A stretch of DNA of 49,693 nt from Burkholderiales bacterium (GCA_028868305.1 JAGWUS010000028.1:1-49693); one strand, 5' to 3'; counted from the first letter of the stretch, positions 23,565 to 33,036 are shown. Translations and numbers: made by a program. Notes: generated by a model not told the origin, from the sequence alone.

Positions 23565-25337
23565 ATGAACGTTGTCCCAATTACCGGTGGGGCTGGTCCA
23601 CTGGAAGAGGTGCTGCGTACCGGGGGACTGTATCCCGTATTTCAGCCGATTGTTGCCTTGGAAGATGCATCCATCTACGCGCACGAAGCGCTGATCCGTG
23701 GGCCGCAGGGAACACCGCTACATCGTCCGGATGCCTTGCTGAGTGCTGCTACGCAGGAAGACCTGAGTGTGGAGTTTGAATACGCCTGTGTGATCGCTGC
23801 CATGCGGACCTGGGGGCGTATCAAGGCGCCGGGGCGTCTCTTTGTCAACATGAGCGCCAATGTGTTGACCGCTCTTTTCAATGAGCACGGACCGGCGAAC
23901 CTGCTTGACGTCATTGCCAGGGCTGGCGTGATGCCACGGATGCTGGTGCTGGAAATCACCGAGCACGAACGTGTCGATGACATGGACCATCTGGCAGATG
24001 TGGTGAGGCAGGTGCGTTCCGCGGGCATATCACTTGCGCTCGATGACTTTGGTGATGGGCGTTCCAGCTTGCGCCTGTGGTCCCAGCTCAAGCCGGAGGT
24101 AGTCAAGATTGACAAGTATTTCACCAAGGACATTTACCGGCACGGCGACAAGCTCAAGACGATTCAGGCCCTGCAACAAATTGCTTCCATCTTTGGTACC
24201 CAACTGGTTGCTGAAGGTATAGAAACCGCCGAGGACATGCGTGTCTTGCGCGATCTGGGCATTGCTTTTGGACAAGGCTATTTTCTGGGCCATCCCGACC
24301 GGCAGCCTGCGCACTATCTCAATGTGCAGTCACAACGCGTGTTAGGTGAGCGGCATATTGCGGTGTTTCCCGAACAGAGTCGGGCTAGGGTGGGTGGGCA
24401 GTTGCGAAACCTGTCCCTGGTGTTGGCACAGCCAGTGCGGGTGGAATCGACCAACGATGAGTTGGCTGCCATTTTTCTCGCTGATCCCACATTGCACGCG
24501 GTTGCCTTTCTGGAGGGTGATCGTCCCACGGGCATCATTAACCGAGTACTGTTCATGAACGAGTACTCCAAACTCTACTACCGGGAGATTTGGGGACGCA
24601 AATCGTGTGCTGCCCATGTGAACCGGCAGCCTCGCCTGATTGAACGCGACCACAGTGTGGATGAACTCATCGGCATCTTGACTTCGCAGGACCAGCGCTA
24701 CCTCACCGATGGGTTTATAGCGACTGAAAATGGCCGCTACGTCGGTCTGGGAACTGGTGACCAGTTGGTGCGGTCTGTCACGGAGACCCGCATTGAGGCT
24801 GCGCGGCACGCCAATCCGCTGACCTTTCTCCCGGGCAATATTCCGATCACACAGCACATGGATCGCCTGCTGAAAAAGCAGACTCGGTTTGTAGCGTGCT
24901 ATGCCGATCTCAACAATTTCAAACCATTCAATGATTACTATGGTTACTGGCGTGGAGACGAAATGATTTGTCTGTTGGCTCGTATTGCGATGGAGCAATG
25001 CGATCCGCAGCGTGATTTCCTGGGCCACGTGGGTGGCGATGATTTCATCATGCTGTTCCAGAGCGAAGACTGGCGGGAACGTTGCGACAGGGTCGTGCAG
25101 GAATTTAATACGCAAGCCGTGGCGCTGTTCGATACCGAAGCGCGCGCAGCGGGTGGGATTGAGGCAGAGGACCGCCACGGTGTCACGCGGTTTTTCCCAT
25201 TTACTACGCTGTCTGTTGGTGCGATCGCCATAGACCCGCTGCGGTATACGCGGGCTGAAGAGGTTGCAAATGCGGCTGCGTTAGCCAAGCACGACGCCAA
25301 GCAGGCTGGAGGGGGTGTTTTCCAGCGAGCAGGTTAG
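23565..25337 (+). CDS. EAL-CBS-GGDEF protein (c-di-GMP phosphodiesterase, degenerate cyclase domain)
   Basis: A soluble 590-residue protein. Residues about 20-250 are an EAL domain with an intact active-site set: EAL at 41-43, NMSAN, EITEHE, the loop DDFGDGRSS, KIDKYF and EGIET. A central region of about 130 residues resembles paired CBS domains (PVRVESTNDELAAIFL... and a later HSVDELIGIL). The C-terminal GGDEF domain has GGDDF instead of GGDEF and no RxxD inhibitory site. It is therefore likely a phosphodiesterase with a regulatory or weak cyclase domain. AGAGG lies just before the ATG at 23565; earlier in-frame starts are less likely. Its TAG overlaps the ppx stop codon on the other strand. 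Confidence 0.92.
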   Translation: MNVVPITGGAGPLEEVLRTGGLYPVFQPIVALEDASIYAHEALIRGPQGTPLHRPDALLSAATQEDLSVEFEYACVIAAMRTWGRIKAPGRLFVNMSANVLTALFNEHGPANLLDVIARAGVMPRMLVLEITEHERVDDMDHLADVVRQVRSAGISLALDDFGDGRSSLRLWSQLKPEVVKIDKYFTKDIYRHGDKLKTIQALQQIASIFGTQLVAEGIETAEDMRVLRDLGIAFGQGYFLGHPDRQPAHYLNVQSQRVLGERHIAVFPEQSRARVGGQLRNLSLVLAQPVRVESTNDELAAIFLADPTLHAVAFLEGDRPTGIINRVLFMNEYSKLYYREIWGRKSCAAHVNRQPRLIERDHSVDELIGILTSQDQRYLTDGFIATENGRYVGLGTGDQLVRSVTETRIEAARHANPLTFLPGNIPITQHMDRLLKKQTRFVACYADLNNFKPFNDYYGYWRGDEMICLLARIAMEQCDPQRDFLGHVGGDDFIMLFQSEDWRERCDRVVQEFNTQAVALFDTEARAAGGIEAEDRHGVTRFFPFTTLSVGAIAIDPLRYTRAEEVANAAALAKHDAKQAGGGVFQRAG

Positions 25338-26845
25338 TTGACGCCTTCGAGTTCCAGCGACCACGGCGTTTTTTGCCATGCAATGACTTCTTCCCGCAGC
25401 AGATAGGCGGATTGTGGATAGGCAGCGGCCCATCCTTCGCGGCAGCGCAATTGCAACCGGGTGTCGTCGTGGGGTGAGCGCTGCAGCGTCATGCCACCAA
25501 GATCTGGGTCCCGCCGGGCGTGGCACAGGATGACTGACAGACGCAGCGCCATGAGCTGAACGGCCAACTCACTGTCGTCCAGCGCATTTTCCAGTTTGCG
25601 CAATTTGCCGCGGTGCCCCAGCACCAACATGCTCAGCCGGTGCATTTCCGAGAGGGAAAAGCCCATGGCGTCGGCATTGTCCAGAATATAGGCGCCGTGC
25701 TTGTGGTAGTCGCTGTGAGAAATATGGCTGCCAATTTCATGGAGCTGCGCAGCCCAGTTAAGTTTGCGGACCAAGCGGTCCGGCTCGGGGTGGTCGGCAT
25801 CAACGTGTGCAGTGCCTATCTGCTCAAACAAATGGGTGGCAACCTTGCCCACCCGTTTGCCATGCACCGTGTCCACATTAAATTTGCTGGCCAGACGCTC
25901 AACGCTTTTCAGTCGTAAATCGCCCGTGCTACCGGTATCGCCCAACAGGTCACAGATCAGGCCATGGCGCAGACCGCCTGCAGCCTTCTCCATAGACTGG
26001 ATCCCCAGCAGCTTAAACACCGCGCGCATGACACTCACGCCCCCGCCAATGATGGCCTTGCGGTCTTCTCGCATGCCGCCGAGCCGCAGGTTGTCCACAC
26101 TGCGTGCAGCGAGCAGACGCTCCAGCAGCCAGTTCAGACCCTCCTGTGTGATCGCTCCTTCTGGCCATCCAGCAGCCACCAATACGTCACCAATGGCACC
26201 AACCGTTCCAGCAGAGCCGTAGGCTGCGTCCCAGTGGTTGGGGTGGTAGGCATCAAATGCTTCGTCCAGTACTGCCGTGGCGGCAATTTCTGCCATTTCA
26301 AAAGCTTTTTTGGTAAACAGGTTGTCTGCGAAATACCGCTTGGACCAGGCAATGCTGCCAACCCGGAATGACTCCATCACCCGGGGTTGCAGGCCATGGC
26401 CCAGAATGAGCTCCGTCGATCGGCCGCCAATGTCGATCACCAGCCTGCGCTCCCGGCTGGCCGGCAGCATGTGGGCGACGCCCTGGTAGATCAGCCGGGC
26501 TTCTTCCCGGCCAGAAATCACATCGATCGGGAATCCCAACACTTTGTTTGCCTTGGTCAGGAATTCATCGCGGTTGCGCGCCTCCCGCAAGGTCTGGGTG
26601 GCTACCGCCCGAACTTCAGAGGGTTTGAACCCCGCCAGCCGCTCACCAAACCGTGCCAGGCAATCCCAGCCCGCCTGCATGGCCTGGGGGGTCAAATTGC
26701 GGTCTTCATCCAGTCCGCCGCCTTGGCGCACGGTTTCCTTGAGGTACTCCGCCCGGCGAAACTCGCCATGGTCGACCGAACCGATCTCGAGGCGAAAACT
26801 GTTCGATCCCAGATCGACGGCGGCGAGGCGATTTCCAGTTGGCAT
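25334..26845 (-). CDS. ppx: Exopolyphosphatase (Ppx/GppA family)
   Basis: Ppx removes terminal phosphates from polyphosphate; some members hydrolyse pppGpp. The 503-residue protein begins with the ASKHA phosphate-1 loop AAVDLGSNSFRLEIG, has the adenine/phosphate loop VIDIGGRSTELI with the catalytic Glu region ISGREEARLIYQG, AYGSAGTVGAI, and the C-terminal HD-type helical domain (AAQLHEIGSHISHSDYHKHG). The ATG at 26845 gives MPTGNRLAAVDLG; the open frame runs further upstream but without family similarity. It overlaps the 3' end of the EAL-CBS-GGDEF gene by 4 bp tail to tail. ppk is about 7 kb away. Confidence 0.95.
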   Translation of the reverse strand: MPTGNRLAAVDLGSNSFRLEIGSVDHGEFRRAEYLKETVRQGGGLDEDRNLTPQAMQAGWDCLARFGERLAGFKPSEVRAVATQTLREARNRDEFLTKANKVLGFPIDVISGREEARLIYQGVAHMLPASRERRLVIDIGGRSTELILGHGLQPRVMESFRVGSIAWSKRYFADNLFTKKAFEMAEIAATAVLDEAFDAYHPNHWDAAYGSAGTVGAIGDVLVAAGWPEGAITQEGLNWLLERLLAARSVDNLRLGGMREDRKAIIGGGVSVMRAVFKLLGIQSMEKAAGGLRHGLICDLLGDTGSTGDLRLKSVERLASKFNVDTVHGKRVGKVATHLFEQIGTAHVDADHPEPDRLVRKLNWAAQLHEIGSHISHSDYHKHGAYILDNADAMGFSLSEMHRLSMLVLGHRGKLRKLENALDDSELAVQLMALRLSVILCHARRDPDLGGMTLQRSPHDDTRLQLRCREGWAAAYPQSAYLLREEVIAWQKTPWSLELEGVN

Positions 26846-26921
26846 GGATTTGGTTTTCTTTGGTGGAGTTCGCGCATGAGCATAGCATTCGGCCTTGGCC
26901 GCTGGCGCGCGCGGACGCCGC

Positions 26922-28067
26922 TTAACCGACGATACGACCGTCATGGGACAGCATGCTCTGTGTGACAAAGGATCCGCTGCGGCGTTTGCCGTCCAGTTCA
27001 ATGCGAAAGCCGCCAAGTTCAGCCGATGAACGTCTTTGCAGTGCGGCCATCAGACTGGCACGTGTTACGCCACCTTCCAGTGACTGCAGCGTTTCGAAAA
27101 CATAGCGGCTGGCGATGAATCCAGCGAGCCCTTGTGGTGTTGGCGGTTCGTCAAACAGTCTGGACAGACTGGAGCGGTATGCGCGAACGACCGCTGAACT
27201 GGTGTTGACCAGCGGCACGACCTGGGTCGCGATCACGGGCACCTGGCGTGACATGCCCGCTTGTGAAAGTGTTTGCAGGTTGACGTCGGACATGGCAATG
27301 ACATAGCGCATGGCGGCCTGTTTCTCGATCCCCTGTGAAAACTGCAGCAACTCCGGCGTACCGCCCAGAAAAATAAGAATGCGCGGGCTTTGCGGCGTGA
27401 GCGACTGTGCAAGTTTCTGCAAATCGGCGGAGGGACCGTATGTAATCAGACGCATGCCCAGCGTGGTGGCCGTACGCTGCACATCCTGGTGGTAGTCCGT
27501 GTGTTCGGCGGGAGAGGCATACACGGCGCCCAACTCAGAGACGCCTGCCAATGACAGGGTCCGAACGGCATGGGAAATCTGGTCCTGACGTGACGCAAAT
27601 ATGGGAAAAGTGTTGTCTCCCGCGTTGAGTTGGGTGTTCTGCAGCCAAGGTGCAATGTGGGGAATGTCAGGTGCCTCGTGGCGCAGTAGTTCCGTAAGTC
27701 GTGCAGCAACGCGCCCACCCACCGTACCCACGAAGGCCAAAACGCCGGCCTGACTCCTGAATGTATCCAGGGCCAGGCGCAGGCTGGCATCACTACCGTC
27801 CACTTCCACCGTTTTGTGCTGGACCTGGCGCCCTCTGACACCGCCACTGGCGTTGATGTCTTGCCAGGCCACGCGAGAGCCAACGACAAAATCCTTTGAA
27901 ACTTCGATCTGACCTGCGGATGTATCCGCAACCTGCACCACGGTGAGTGCCCTGCCGGCACCCTCAACTTTTCCGTTTTGCGCCCAGACGGGTACGACAC
28001 CCATAGCGGTCAGGCCGCCCAGGCAATGAATGGCCATACGGCGACCGGGATTGAATTGCAACGACAT
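26922..28067 (-). CDS. Orphan periplasmic binding protein, branched-chain amino acid (type I) family
   Basis: The 381-residue protein has an N-terminal export signal (hydrophobic run IHCLGGLTAMGVVPVWA ending AQN) and then the type-I periplasmic-binding fold: LTVVQVADTSAG at the first strand, RVAWQDINASGGVRGR (the family's NAAGGVNGR element), and FVGTVGGRVAARLTELL. No permease or ATPase genes lie nearby, so it may be a receptor rather than a transport component. It precedes ppx on the same strand with 76 bp between them. The ATG at 28067 was chosen; an upstream start would run through a dispersed-repeat copy and gives no signal peptide. Confidence 0.88.
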   Translation of the reverse strand: MSLQFNPGRRMAIHCLGGLTAMGVVPVWAQNGKVEGAGRALTVVQVADTSAGQIEVSKDFVVGSRVAWQDINASGGVRGRQVQHKTVEVDGSDASLRLALDTFRSQAGVLAFVGTVGGRVAARLTELLRHEAPDIPHIAPWLQNTQLNAGDNTFPIFASRQDQISHAVRTLSLAGVSELGAVYASPAEHTDYHQDVQRTATTLGMRLITYGPSADLQKLAQSLTPQSPRILIFLGGTPELLQFSQGIEKQAAMRYVIAMSDVNLQTLSQAGMSRQVPVIATQVVPLVNTSSAVVRAYRSSLSRLFDEPPTPQGLAGFIASRYVFETLQSLEGGVTRASLMAALQRRSSAELGGFRIELDGKRRSGSFVTQSMLSHDGRIVG

Positions 28068-28100
28068 ACAGGGGTTTGTTCTCGTGAACAATGCACATTT

Positions 28101-28156
28101 GCTATCAATAAAATAGCTGCAGATGCACTGTTTTATGGGGCTGAAGCCCAATTTCA
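28101..28156 (-). repeat. Dispersed repeat, copy 3 (intergenic, reverse orientation)
   Basis: Ungapped alignment to the reverse complement of copy 1 keeps CTA, TAGCTGC, TGCA, GGGGCT, the GCC region and ATTT at the same spacing. It is more diverged than copy 2. It lies between the orphan binding-protein gene and the fasciclin remnant, ending 4 bp before the remnant's stop codon. Confidence 0.7.
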
Positions 28157-28159
28157 TTA

Positions 28160-28333
28160 CTATTTCTTGATCGGAGGCATCAGCACGCAGTCGATGATGT
28201 GGACTGCGCCATTGGTGGTGGTCAGGGTGGCCCGCGTGACAACCGCTTTTTCTATCGTGACCATGTCGCCGGCTTTGGAAAGGTCGATCTTCGCGCCGTT
28301 CATGGTCTTCAGGGTTCCGAGGACTACTGTCAT
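28160..28333 (-). pseudogene. Fasciclin (FAS1) domain remnant
   Basis: Fifty-seven codons on the minus strand read as the C-terminal half of a FAS1 adhesion domain: GTLKTMNGAKIDLSK, VTIEKAVVT and the H2 signature NGAVHIIDCVLMP. A full domain is about 130-140 residues; the N-terminal half and signal peptide are missing, and a stop codon lies in frame 11 codons upstream of the ATG. No ribosome-binding site is evident. It is best read as the decayed end of a secreted fasciclin-like gene, beside a repeat copy that may mark the deletion. Confidence 0.7.
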
Positions 28334-28418
28334 AGCAGCGTGATGGGAAAAATCAAAAAATCACTGGTGTTCATCAGGGTTTGTTCTTTGAAAAGAAGCC
28401 CGAGCGTAAGAACTTAGT

Positions 28419-28436
28419 GTGTCATTTACATGACAT
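28419..28436 (+). promoter_or_regulatory. Upstream Pho-box candidate of the pst operon
   Basis: GTGTCATTTACATGACAT matches 13 of 18 positions of the PhoB consensus and also contains the perfect inverted repeat TGTCAT/ATGACA. It lies 55 bp upstream of the better site at 28492. Confidence 0.45.
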
Positions 28437-28491
28437 GTGTTTGAATATCGGGTGACATTCAGGTTTTACTGGACCGGGCGAAAGAAATTTT

Positions 28492-28509
28492 TTGTCACAT
28501 TACTGACAT
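28492..28509 (+). promoter_or_regulatory. Pho box of pstS
   Basis: TTGTCACATTACTGACAT matches 14 of 18 positions of the PhoB consensus, with both half sites at 11-bp spacing, and ends 51 bp before the pstS ATG. Location in front of the phosphate transport operon makes this the most secure PhoB site in the window. Confidence 0.75.
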
Positions 28510-28560
28510 AAAATTTTCTTACAGTGCACCTGTTCTTCAACCAACCTAACGAGGTTTTAC

Positions 28561-29604
28561 ATGCACGTTTCCTTCAAATTGCCGCTGCTGTCGCTTGCAA
28601 TGGCTTCTACCCTGGGTTTTGCTGGTTTGGCCGGCGCGCAGGAGATTACCGGTGCTGGCGCTACATTCCCCGCACCCGTCTATGCCAAGTGGGCCTCTGA
28701 CTACAACAAGGCAACGGGCGTCAAAGTCAATTACCAGTCCATTGGTTCCGGTGGTGGCATCAAGCAGATCGACTCCAAAACGGTGGACTTTGGTGCTTCT
28801 GACATGCCCCAGACCGACGAAGTGCTCAAAGCCAAGGGTCAAATGCAGTTCCCCACCGTCATGGGTGGCGTGGTGCCCGTGATCAATGTCAAGGGCATTG
28901 AGCCGGGACAACTCAAGCTCAATGGACAGGTGTTGGCCGACATCTTTCTGGGAAAAATTTCCAAGTGGAACGATCCCGCTATCAAGGCGCTGAACCCCAC
29001 TTTGCCGCTGCCTGATGCGGCCATCGCTCAAGTGCGCCGTGCGGATGGTTCTGGTACTACTTTCATTTTCACCAACTACCTGAGCAAGGTGAGTGCCGAG
29101 TGGAAAGCCAAAGTGGGCGAGGGCACTGCTGTGAACTGGCCAGTGGGTGCCGGCGGTAAAGGTAACGAAGGTGTTGCAGCCTTTGTGGGCCGTTTGCCGA
29201 ATTCGATGGGGTACGTGGAGTACTCTTATGTGAAACAGAACAAAATGAACTATGCAGTGATGCAAAACTCTGCAGGCCATTTTGTGAAGCCTGAAGACGA
29301 CACATTCAAGGCTGCCGCAGCCGGTGCCGACTGGGCCAAATCGTTCTACCAGATCCTGACCAACCAGCCTGGCAAAGACGCTTGGCCCATCAGTGGTGCT
29401 ACGTATATCCTGATGCATGTCAAGCAGGATAAGCCCGCAAACGCAACGGAAACACTGAAGTTCTTTAGCTGGGCCTACAAGAACGGCGAAAAAGCGGCTG
29501 CCGAACTGGACTATGTGCCCATGCCCAAGCCAGTGATTGCAGCGATTGAGAAAGCCTGGGGCGAAATCAAGGACACTTCCGGCAAGCCAGTCGCATTCAA
29601 GTAA
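28561..29604 (+). CDS. pstS: Phosphate ABC transporter, periplasmic phosphate-binding protein
   Basis: PstS captures phosphate in the periplasm for the Pst transporter. The 347-residue precursor has a signal peptide ending near AGLAGAQ (about residue 26). It carries the family signatures ITGAGATFPAP, the phosphate-binding IGSGGGIKQI, VDFGASDMP, RRADGSGTTFIF and WPVGAGGKGNEGVA. AACGAGG lies a few bases before the ATG. It is the first gene of pstSCAB-phoU-phoBR, preceded by two Pho-box-like sites and followed 9 bp later by a strong hairpin, which would help keep pstS transcript levels above those of the downstream genes. Confidence 0.98.
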   Translation: MHVSFKLPLLSLAMASTLGFAGLAGAQEITGAGATFPAPVYAKWASDYNKATGVKVNYQSIGSGGGIKQIDSKTVDFGASDMPQTDEVLKAKGQMQFPTVMGGVVPVINVKGIEPGQLKLNGQVLADIFLGKISKWNDPAIKALNPTLPLPDAAIAQVRRADGSGTTFIFTNYLSKVSAEWKAKVGEGTAVNWPVGAGGKGNEGVAAFVGRLPNSMGYVEYSYVKQNKMNYAVMQNSAGHFVKPEDDTFKAAAAGADWAKSFYQILTNQPGKDAWPISGATYILMHVKQDKPANATETLKFFSWAYKNGEKAAAELDYVPMPKPVIAAIEKAWGEIKDTSGKPVAFK

Positions 29605-29613
29605 GTTGAGGTT

Positions 29614-29646
29614 TTCCCCATGTCTTCGATCCTTGCACATGGGGAA
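29614..29646 (+). promoter_or_regulatory. Hairpin enclosing the first pstC start codon
   Basis: TTCCCCATG (29614-29622), 15-base loop, CATGGGGAA (29638-29646): a perfect 9-bp stem with no T tract. The left arm contains the ATG at 29620. In mRNA it would mask that start and protect the pstS 3' end. Confidence 0.6.
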
Positions 29647-30645
29647 GCCCCATTTATAGCCAATCAGCCGGGGCGCGCCATGTCAAAACCACCGCCTGTG
29701 AAGCAAGCCCGCTCCGGTCCTCTGGCCGACAGAATCTTTGGATTCCTGGCCAAGGGTGCCGCGTTACTCACCCTGGCGTTGTTGTTTGCCATTCTGTTGT
29801 CCCTGACGATCAGCGCCTGGCCGGCAATCAGCAAATACGGGTTGAGCTTCCTGACCAGTACCAAGTGGGACCCGGTGCAGGAAGAGTTTGGCGGTCTGGT
29901 GATGATTTACGGCACGATTTCCACGTCCATCATTGCCTTGCTGATCGCAGTACCGGTGAGTTTTGGCATTGCGCTGTTTCTGACCGAACTTTCTCCAGCC
30001 TGGCTCAAGCGTCCATTGGGAACCGCGATTGAGTTGTTGGCAGCGGTGCCGTCCATTGTTTATGGTATGTGGGGTCTGCTGGTGTTTGGCCCGGTCTTGG
30101 CGACCTATGTACAACAGCCGCTGCAAGCAGCCCTGACCGGTGTTCCGTATCTGGGTGCGTTTGTATCCGGCCCGCCAGTAGGTATCGGCATTTTGTCGGC
30201 CGGTATCATTTTGGCCATCATGATCATTCCCTTCATTTCTGCGGTCATGCGCGATGTTTTTGAGGTAACACCACCCTTGCTAAAGGAGTCGGCCTACGGA
30301 CTGGGTGCCACCACCTGGGAGGTCGTTTCCAAGGTGGTGCTGCCGTACACCAGAACTGGTGTCATTGGCGGCATCATGCTGGGCCTGGGCCGTGCGATTG
30401 GAGAGACCATGGCAGTCACGTTTGTGATTGGCAACTTCAATCAGCTCGATTCCCTGAGCCTGTTTCAGGCCGCCAACAGCATTACATCCGCACTTGCCAA
30501 TGAATTTGCCGAAGCGGGCGAAGGCCTGCACCAGGCGTCCCTGATGTACCTGGGACTGGTGCTCTTCTTCATTACGTTTGTTGTTTTGTCGCTTTCCAAG
30601 ATGCTGCTGTCTCAGTTGCGCAAGAGTGAAGGAGCCAAGACTTGA
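29620..30645 (+). CDS. pstC: Phosphate ABC transporter permease PstC
   Basis: PstC is one of two inner-membrane channel subunits of the Pst system. The product is 341 residues with six membrane helices (first at about 45-70) and the permease EAA loop ([23 protein letters not shown]), followed by [16 protein letters not shown], which is characteristic of phosphate permeases. Two starts are possible. The ATG at 29620 has a good GAGG 9 bp upstream but lies within a 9-bp hairpin stem; the ATG at 29680 has a weaker site but escapes the hairpin and gives [13 protein letters not shown]. Family alignment would decide. The stop overlaps the pstA start (TTGA). Confidence 0.95.
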   Translation: MSSILAHGEAPFIANQPGRAMSKPPPVKQARSGPLADRIFGFLAKGAALLTLALLFAILLSLTISAWPAISKYGLSFLTSTKWDPVQEEFGGLVMIYGTISTSIIALLIAVPVSFGIALFLTELSPAWLKRPLGTAIELLAAVPSIVYGMWGLLVFGPVLATYVQQPLQAALTGVPYLGAFVSGPPVGIGILSAGIILAIMIIPFISAVMRDVFEVTPPLLKESAYGLGATTWEVVSKVVLPYTRTGVIGGIMLGLGRAIGETMAVTFVIGNFNQLDSLSLFQAANSITSALANEFAEAGEGLHQASLMYLGLVLFFITFVVLSLSKMLLSQLRKSEGAKT

Positions 30646-31511
30646 GCACCTCACTGGAACAACTCAATGGCACGCGCGCTGCGAAATTTGCACAGCGCAA
30701 GCGGGTCAATACCGTGGCCACTGGCCTGGCGCTGGCGGCCATGGCCTTTGGCTTATTCTGGCTCTTCTGGATCCTGTGGGAAACCATTCGCCTGGGATTT
30801 GAGGGCATGACGGTGGCGACCCTGACCCAGATGACGCCGCCACCGAACGAAGAAGGTGGGCTGGCCAACGCCATTTATGGCTCGTTCCTGATGGTCTTGC
30901 TGGCCACCTGTGTGGGTACCCCGATCGGCGTAATGGCCGGTATTTATCTGGCTGAATTCGACTCCAAGAGCTTGTTGGCCTCCACGACACGGTTTGTCAA
31001 TGACATCCTGCTGTCTGCGCCATCTATCGTGGTGGGCCTGTTTGTGTATGCGGTGGTTGTTTCGCGGTTCAAGTCCTTCTCGGGCTATGCAGGCATTCTG
31101 GCCTTGTCTCTGATCGTGATTCCAGTGGTGATCCGCACCACCGAGAACATGCTGCAACTGGTGCCCGCCGGCTTGCGCGAAGCGGCCTATGCGCTGGGTG
31201 CTCCCAAGTGGAAAGTGATTCTGAGCATTACGCTCAAGGCGGCCCGTTCCGGTGTGATTACCGGCGTTCTGCTGGCCGTGGCCCGTATTGCTGGTGAAAC
31301 CGCGCCCTTGTTGTTCACTGCGCTCAGCAACCAGTTTTGGACGTCTTCCTTAAGTGAGCCTATGGCCAGCTTGCCGGTCACCATTTTCAAGTTTGCGATG
31401 AGCCCCTACGAAAACTGGCAAAAGTTGGCCTGGGCTGGCGTTTTTCTCATCACCCTGGCCGTGCTGGCCCTCAATATTCTGGCGCGCGTGCTAAGTCGCG
31501 GAAAAGACTGA
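30642..31511 (+). CDS. pstA: Phosphate ABC transporter permease PstA
   Basis: PstA is the second channel subunit of the Pst phosphate transporter. The 289-residue protein has six membrane helices, the first at about 25-48, and the EAA loop [22 protein letters not shown] followed by [20 protein letters not shown], the phosphate-permease signature. Translation starts at TTG 30642, overlapping the pstC stop by 4 bp, which indicates tight coupling of the two subunits; no other start close by fits. pstB starts 10 bp after its stop. Confidence 0.96.
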   Translation: MSTSLEQLNGTRAAKFAQRKRVNTVATGLALAAMAFGLFWLFWILWETIRLGFEGMTVATLTQMTPPPNEEGGLANAIYGSFLMVLLATCVGTPIGVMAGIYLAEFDSKSLLASTTRFVNDILLSAPSIVVGLFVYAVVVSRFKSFSGYAGILALSLIVIPVVIRTTENMLQLVPAGLREAAYALGAPKWKVILSITLKAARSGVITGVLLAVARIAGETAPLLFTALSNQFWTSSLSEPMASLPVTIFKFAMSPYENWQKLAWAGVFLITLAVLALNILARVLSRGKD

Positions 31512-31521
31512 CGCCCAACGA

Positions 31522-32322
31522 ATGCCTCTGGAAATTACACTTATGTCACCCAATGTATCTGCTCCCGAGAAGACAAAGATCGCGGTCAAGGACCTGAATT
31601 TTTTCTACGGCAAGTTCCACGCGCTCAAGGGGATCAATATGCAGATTCCCGAAAATAAGGTGACGGCTTTCATTGGCCCGTCGGGGTGTGGCAAGTCCAC
31701 TTTACTGCGCATCTTCAACCGCATGTTTGAGCTGTACCCCGAACAGCGCGCTGAAGGCCAGATATGGTTGGATGGCGAAAACCTGCTCACTAGCAAAGAA
31801 GATGTGGCTTTGCTGCGCGCCAAGGTGGGTATGGTGTTTCAGAAGCCAACACCATTTCCCATGTCGATTTACGACAACATTGCTTTTGGCGTGAAACTGT
31901 TCGAGAACCTTAACAAAACCGATATGGAAGAGCGTGTGGAGTGGGCGCTACGCAAGTCCGCGCTCTGGACTGAGGTCAAGGACAAGCTGCAACAAAGCGG
32001 CAGCAGTCTGTCTGGAGGACAGCAGCAACGCCTGTGCATTGCCCGTGGCATTGCCATCAAGCCCGAAGTGCTGCTGCTGGATGAGCCGTGTTCTGCACTT
32101 GACCCGATTTCCACTGCCAAGGTTGAAGAACTGATCGTCGAGCTCAAGGAAGACTACACGGTGGTCATCGTGACGCACAACATGCAGCAGGCCGCGCGTT
32201 GCAGCGACTACACCGCCTATATGTACCTGGGTGATCTGGTGGAGTTTGGCTCGACTGAACAGATGTTCTTCAAGCCCACCCGCAAGGAAACAGAAGACTA
32301 CATTACCGGCCGATTCGGCTAA
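31522..32322 (+). CDS. pstB: Phosphate ABC transporter ATP-binding protein PstB
   Basis: PstB powers phosphate import and takes part in signalling to PhoR through PhoU. The 266-residue protein has Walker [11 protein letters not shown]-loop [14 protein letters not shown] (a PstB hallmark), signature LSGGQQQR, Walker [13 protein letters not shown] and the H-loop [10 protein letters not shown]. The ATG at 31522 opens the frame; a second ATG at 31543 ([10 protein letters not shown]) is also possible. It sits between pstA and phoU in the usual order. Confidence 0.97.
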   Translation: MPLEITLMSPNVSAPEKTKIAVKDLNFFYGKFHALKGINMQIPENKVTAFIGPSGCGKSTLLRIFNRMFELYPEQRAEGQIWLDGENLLTSKEDVALLRAKVGMVFQKPTPFPMSIYDNIAFGVKLFENLNKTDMEERVEWALRKSALWTEVKDKLQQSGSSLSGGQQQRLCIARGIAIKPEVLLLDEPCSALDPISTAKVEELIVELKEDYTVVIVTHNMQQAARCSDYTAYMYLGDLVEFGSTEQMFFKPTRKETEDYITGRFG

Positions 32323-32334
32323 TGAGGAGACCAC

Positions 32335-33036
32335 ATGCCCGATAAGCACCTGTCAACACAGTTTGACTCCGAACTCACATCCGTCTCCAGTCGCGTTATG
32401 GAGCTGGGCGGTCTGGTGGAGTCCCAGATCAGGCAGGCCATTTATGCGCTGTCCCAATTTAGTGTCGAAGTGGCCAACGAAGTATCTGCCAACGAGTCGC
32501 GTGTGAACGCGATGGAGGTCGAAATTGACCATCTCCTGTCGACCATCATTGCACGACGCCAGCCCACAGCCGGAGATTTGCGCCTGCTGATTGCCATCTC
32601 CAAAACAACGGCCAATCTGGAGCGCGTGGGTGACGAAGCCGAGAAGATTGCTCGCATGGTGCGCAGCATTATCCAGAGTGGTGCACCGCGCTCATTACCC
32701 TCGTTGGAATTGCGTGTTGCCTCGGATTTGGCCTCGGGTTTGCTCAACAAGGCGCTGGATGCTTTTGCGCGGCTTGATGTCAATGCCGCAGTGTCCATTC
32801 TGAAAGAAGATGATCTGATTGATGCCGAGTTTGACGGCTTCGTGCGCAAGCTCATCACCTACATGATGGAAGATCCTCGCATGATTTCCCCTAGCCTGGA
32901 CTTGCTGTTTCTGGCTAAGGCCATTGAGCGTATTGGTGACCATGCTAAGAACATCGCCGAGTTCATCATCTATGTGGTCAAGGGCGAGGACGTGCGCCAT
33001 GCCAGCATGGAAAAAATCGAGTCGGTGGTCCGATGA
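32335..33036 (+). CDS. phoU: Phosphate signalling protein PhoU
   Basis: PhoU is a cytoplasmic all-helical protein that links Pst transport state to PhoR and restrains the Pho response. The 233 residues form two PhoU repeats, each with the metal-binding E/DxxxD pattern: one around LRLLIAISKTTANLERVGDEAEKIA, and one around LDLLFLAKAIERIGDHAKNIAE (both spread over helices). GAGGAG lies shortly before the ATG. Its stop overlaps the phoB start (ATGA at 33033), so the regulator genes are translated together with phoU. Confidence 0.97.
   Translation: MPDKHLSTQFDSELTSVSSRVMELGGLVESQIRQAIYALSQFSVEVANEVSANESRVNAMEVEIDHLLSTIIARRQPTAGDLRLLIAISKTTANLERVGDEAEKIARMVRSIIQSGAPRSLPSLELRVASDLASGLLNKALDAFARLDVNAAVSILKEDDLIDAEFDGFVRKLITYMMEDPRMISPSLDLLFLAKAIERIGDHAKNIAEFIIYVVKGEDVRHASMEKIESVVR

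Noticed and set aside
28068..28157. N-terminal extension of the orphan binding protein through the repeat copy
   Set aside because: It would place about 30 repeat-encoded residues before the signal peptide; the ATG at 28067 gives a normal export signal.
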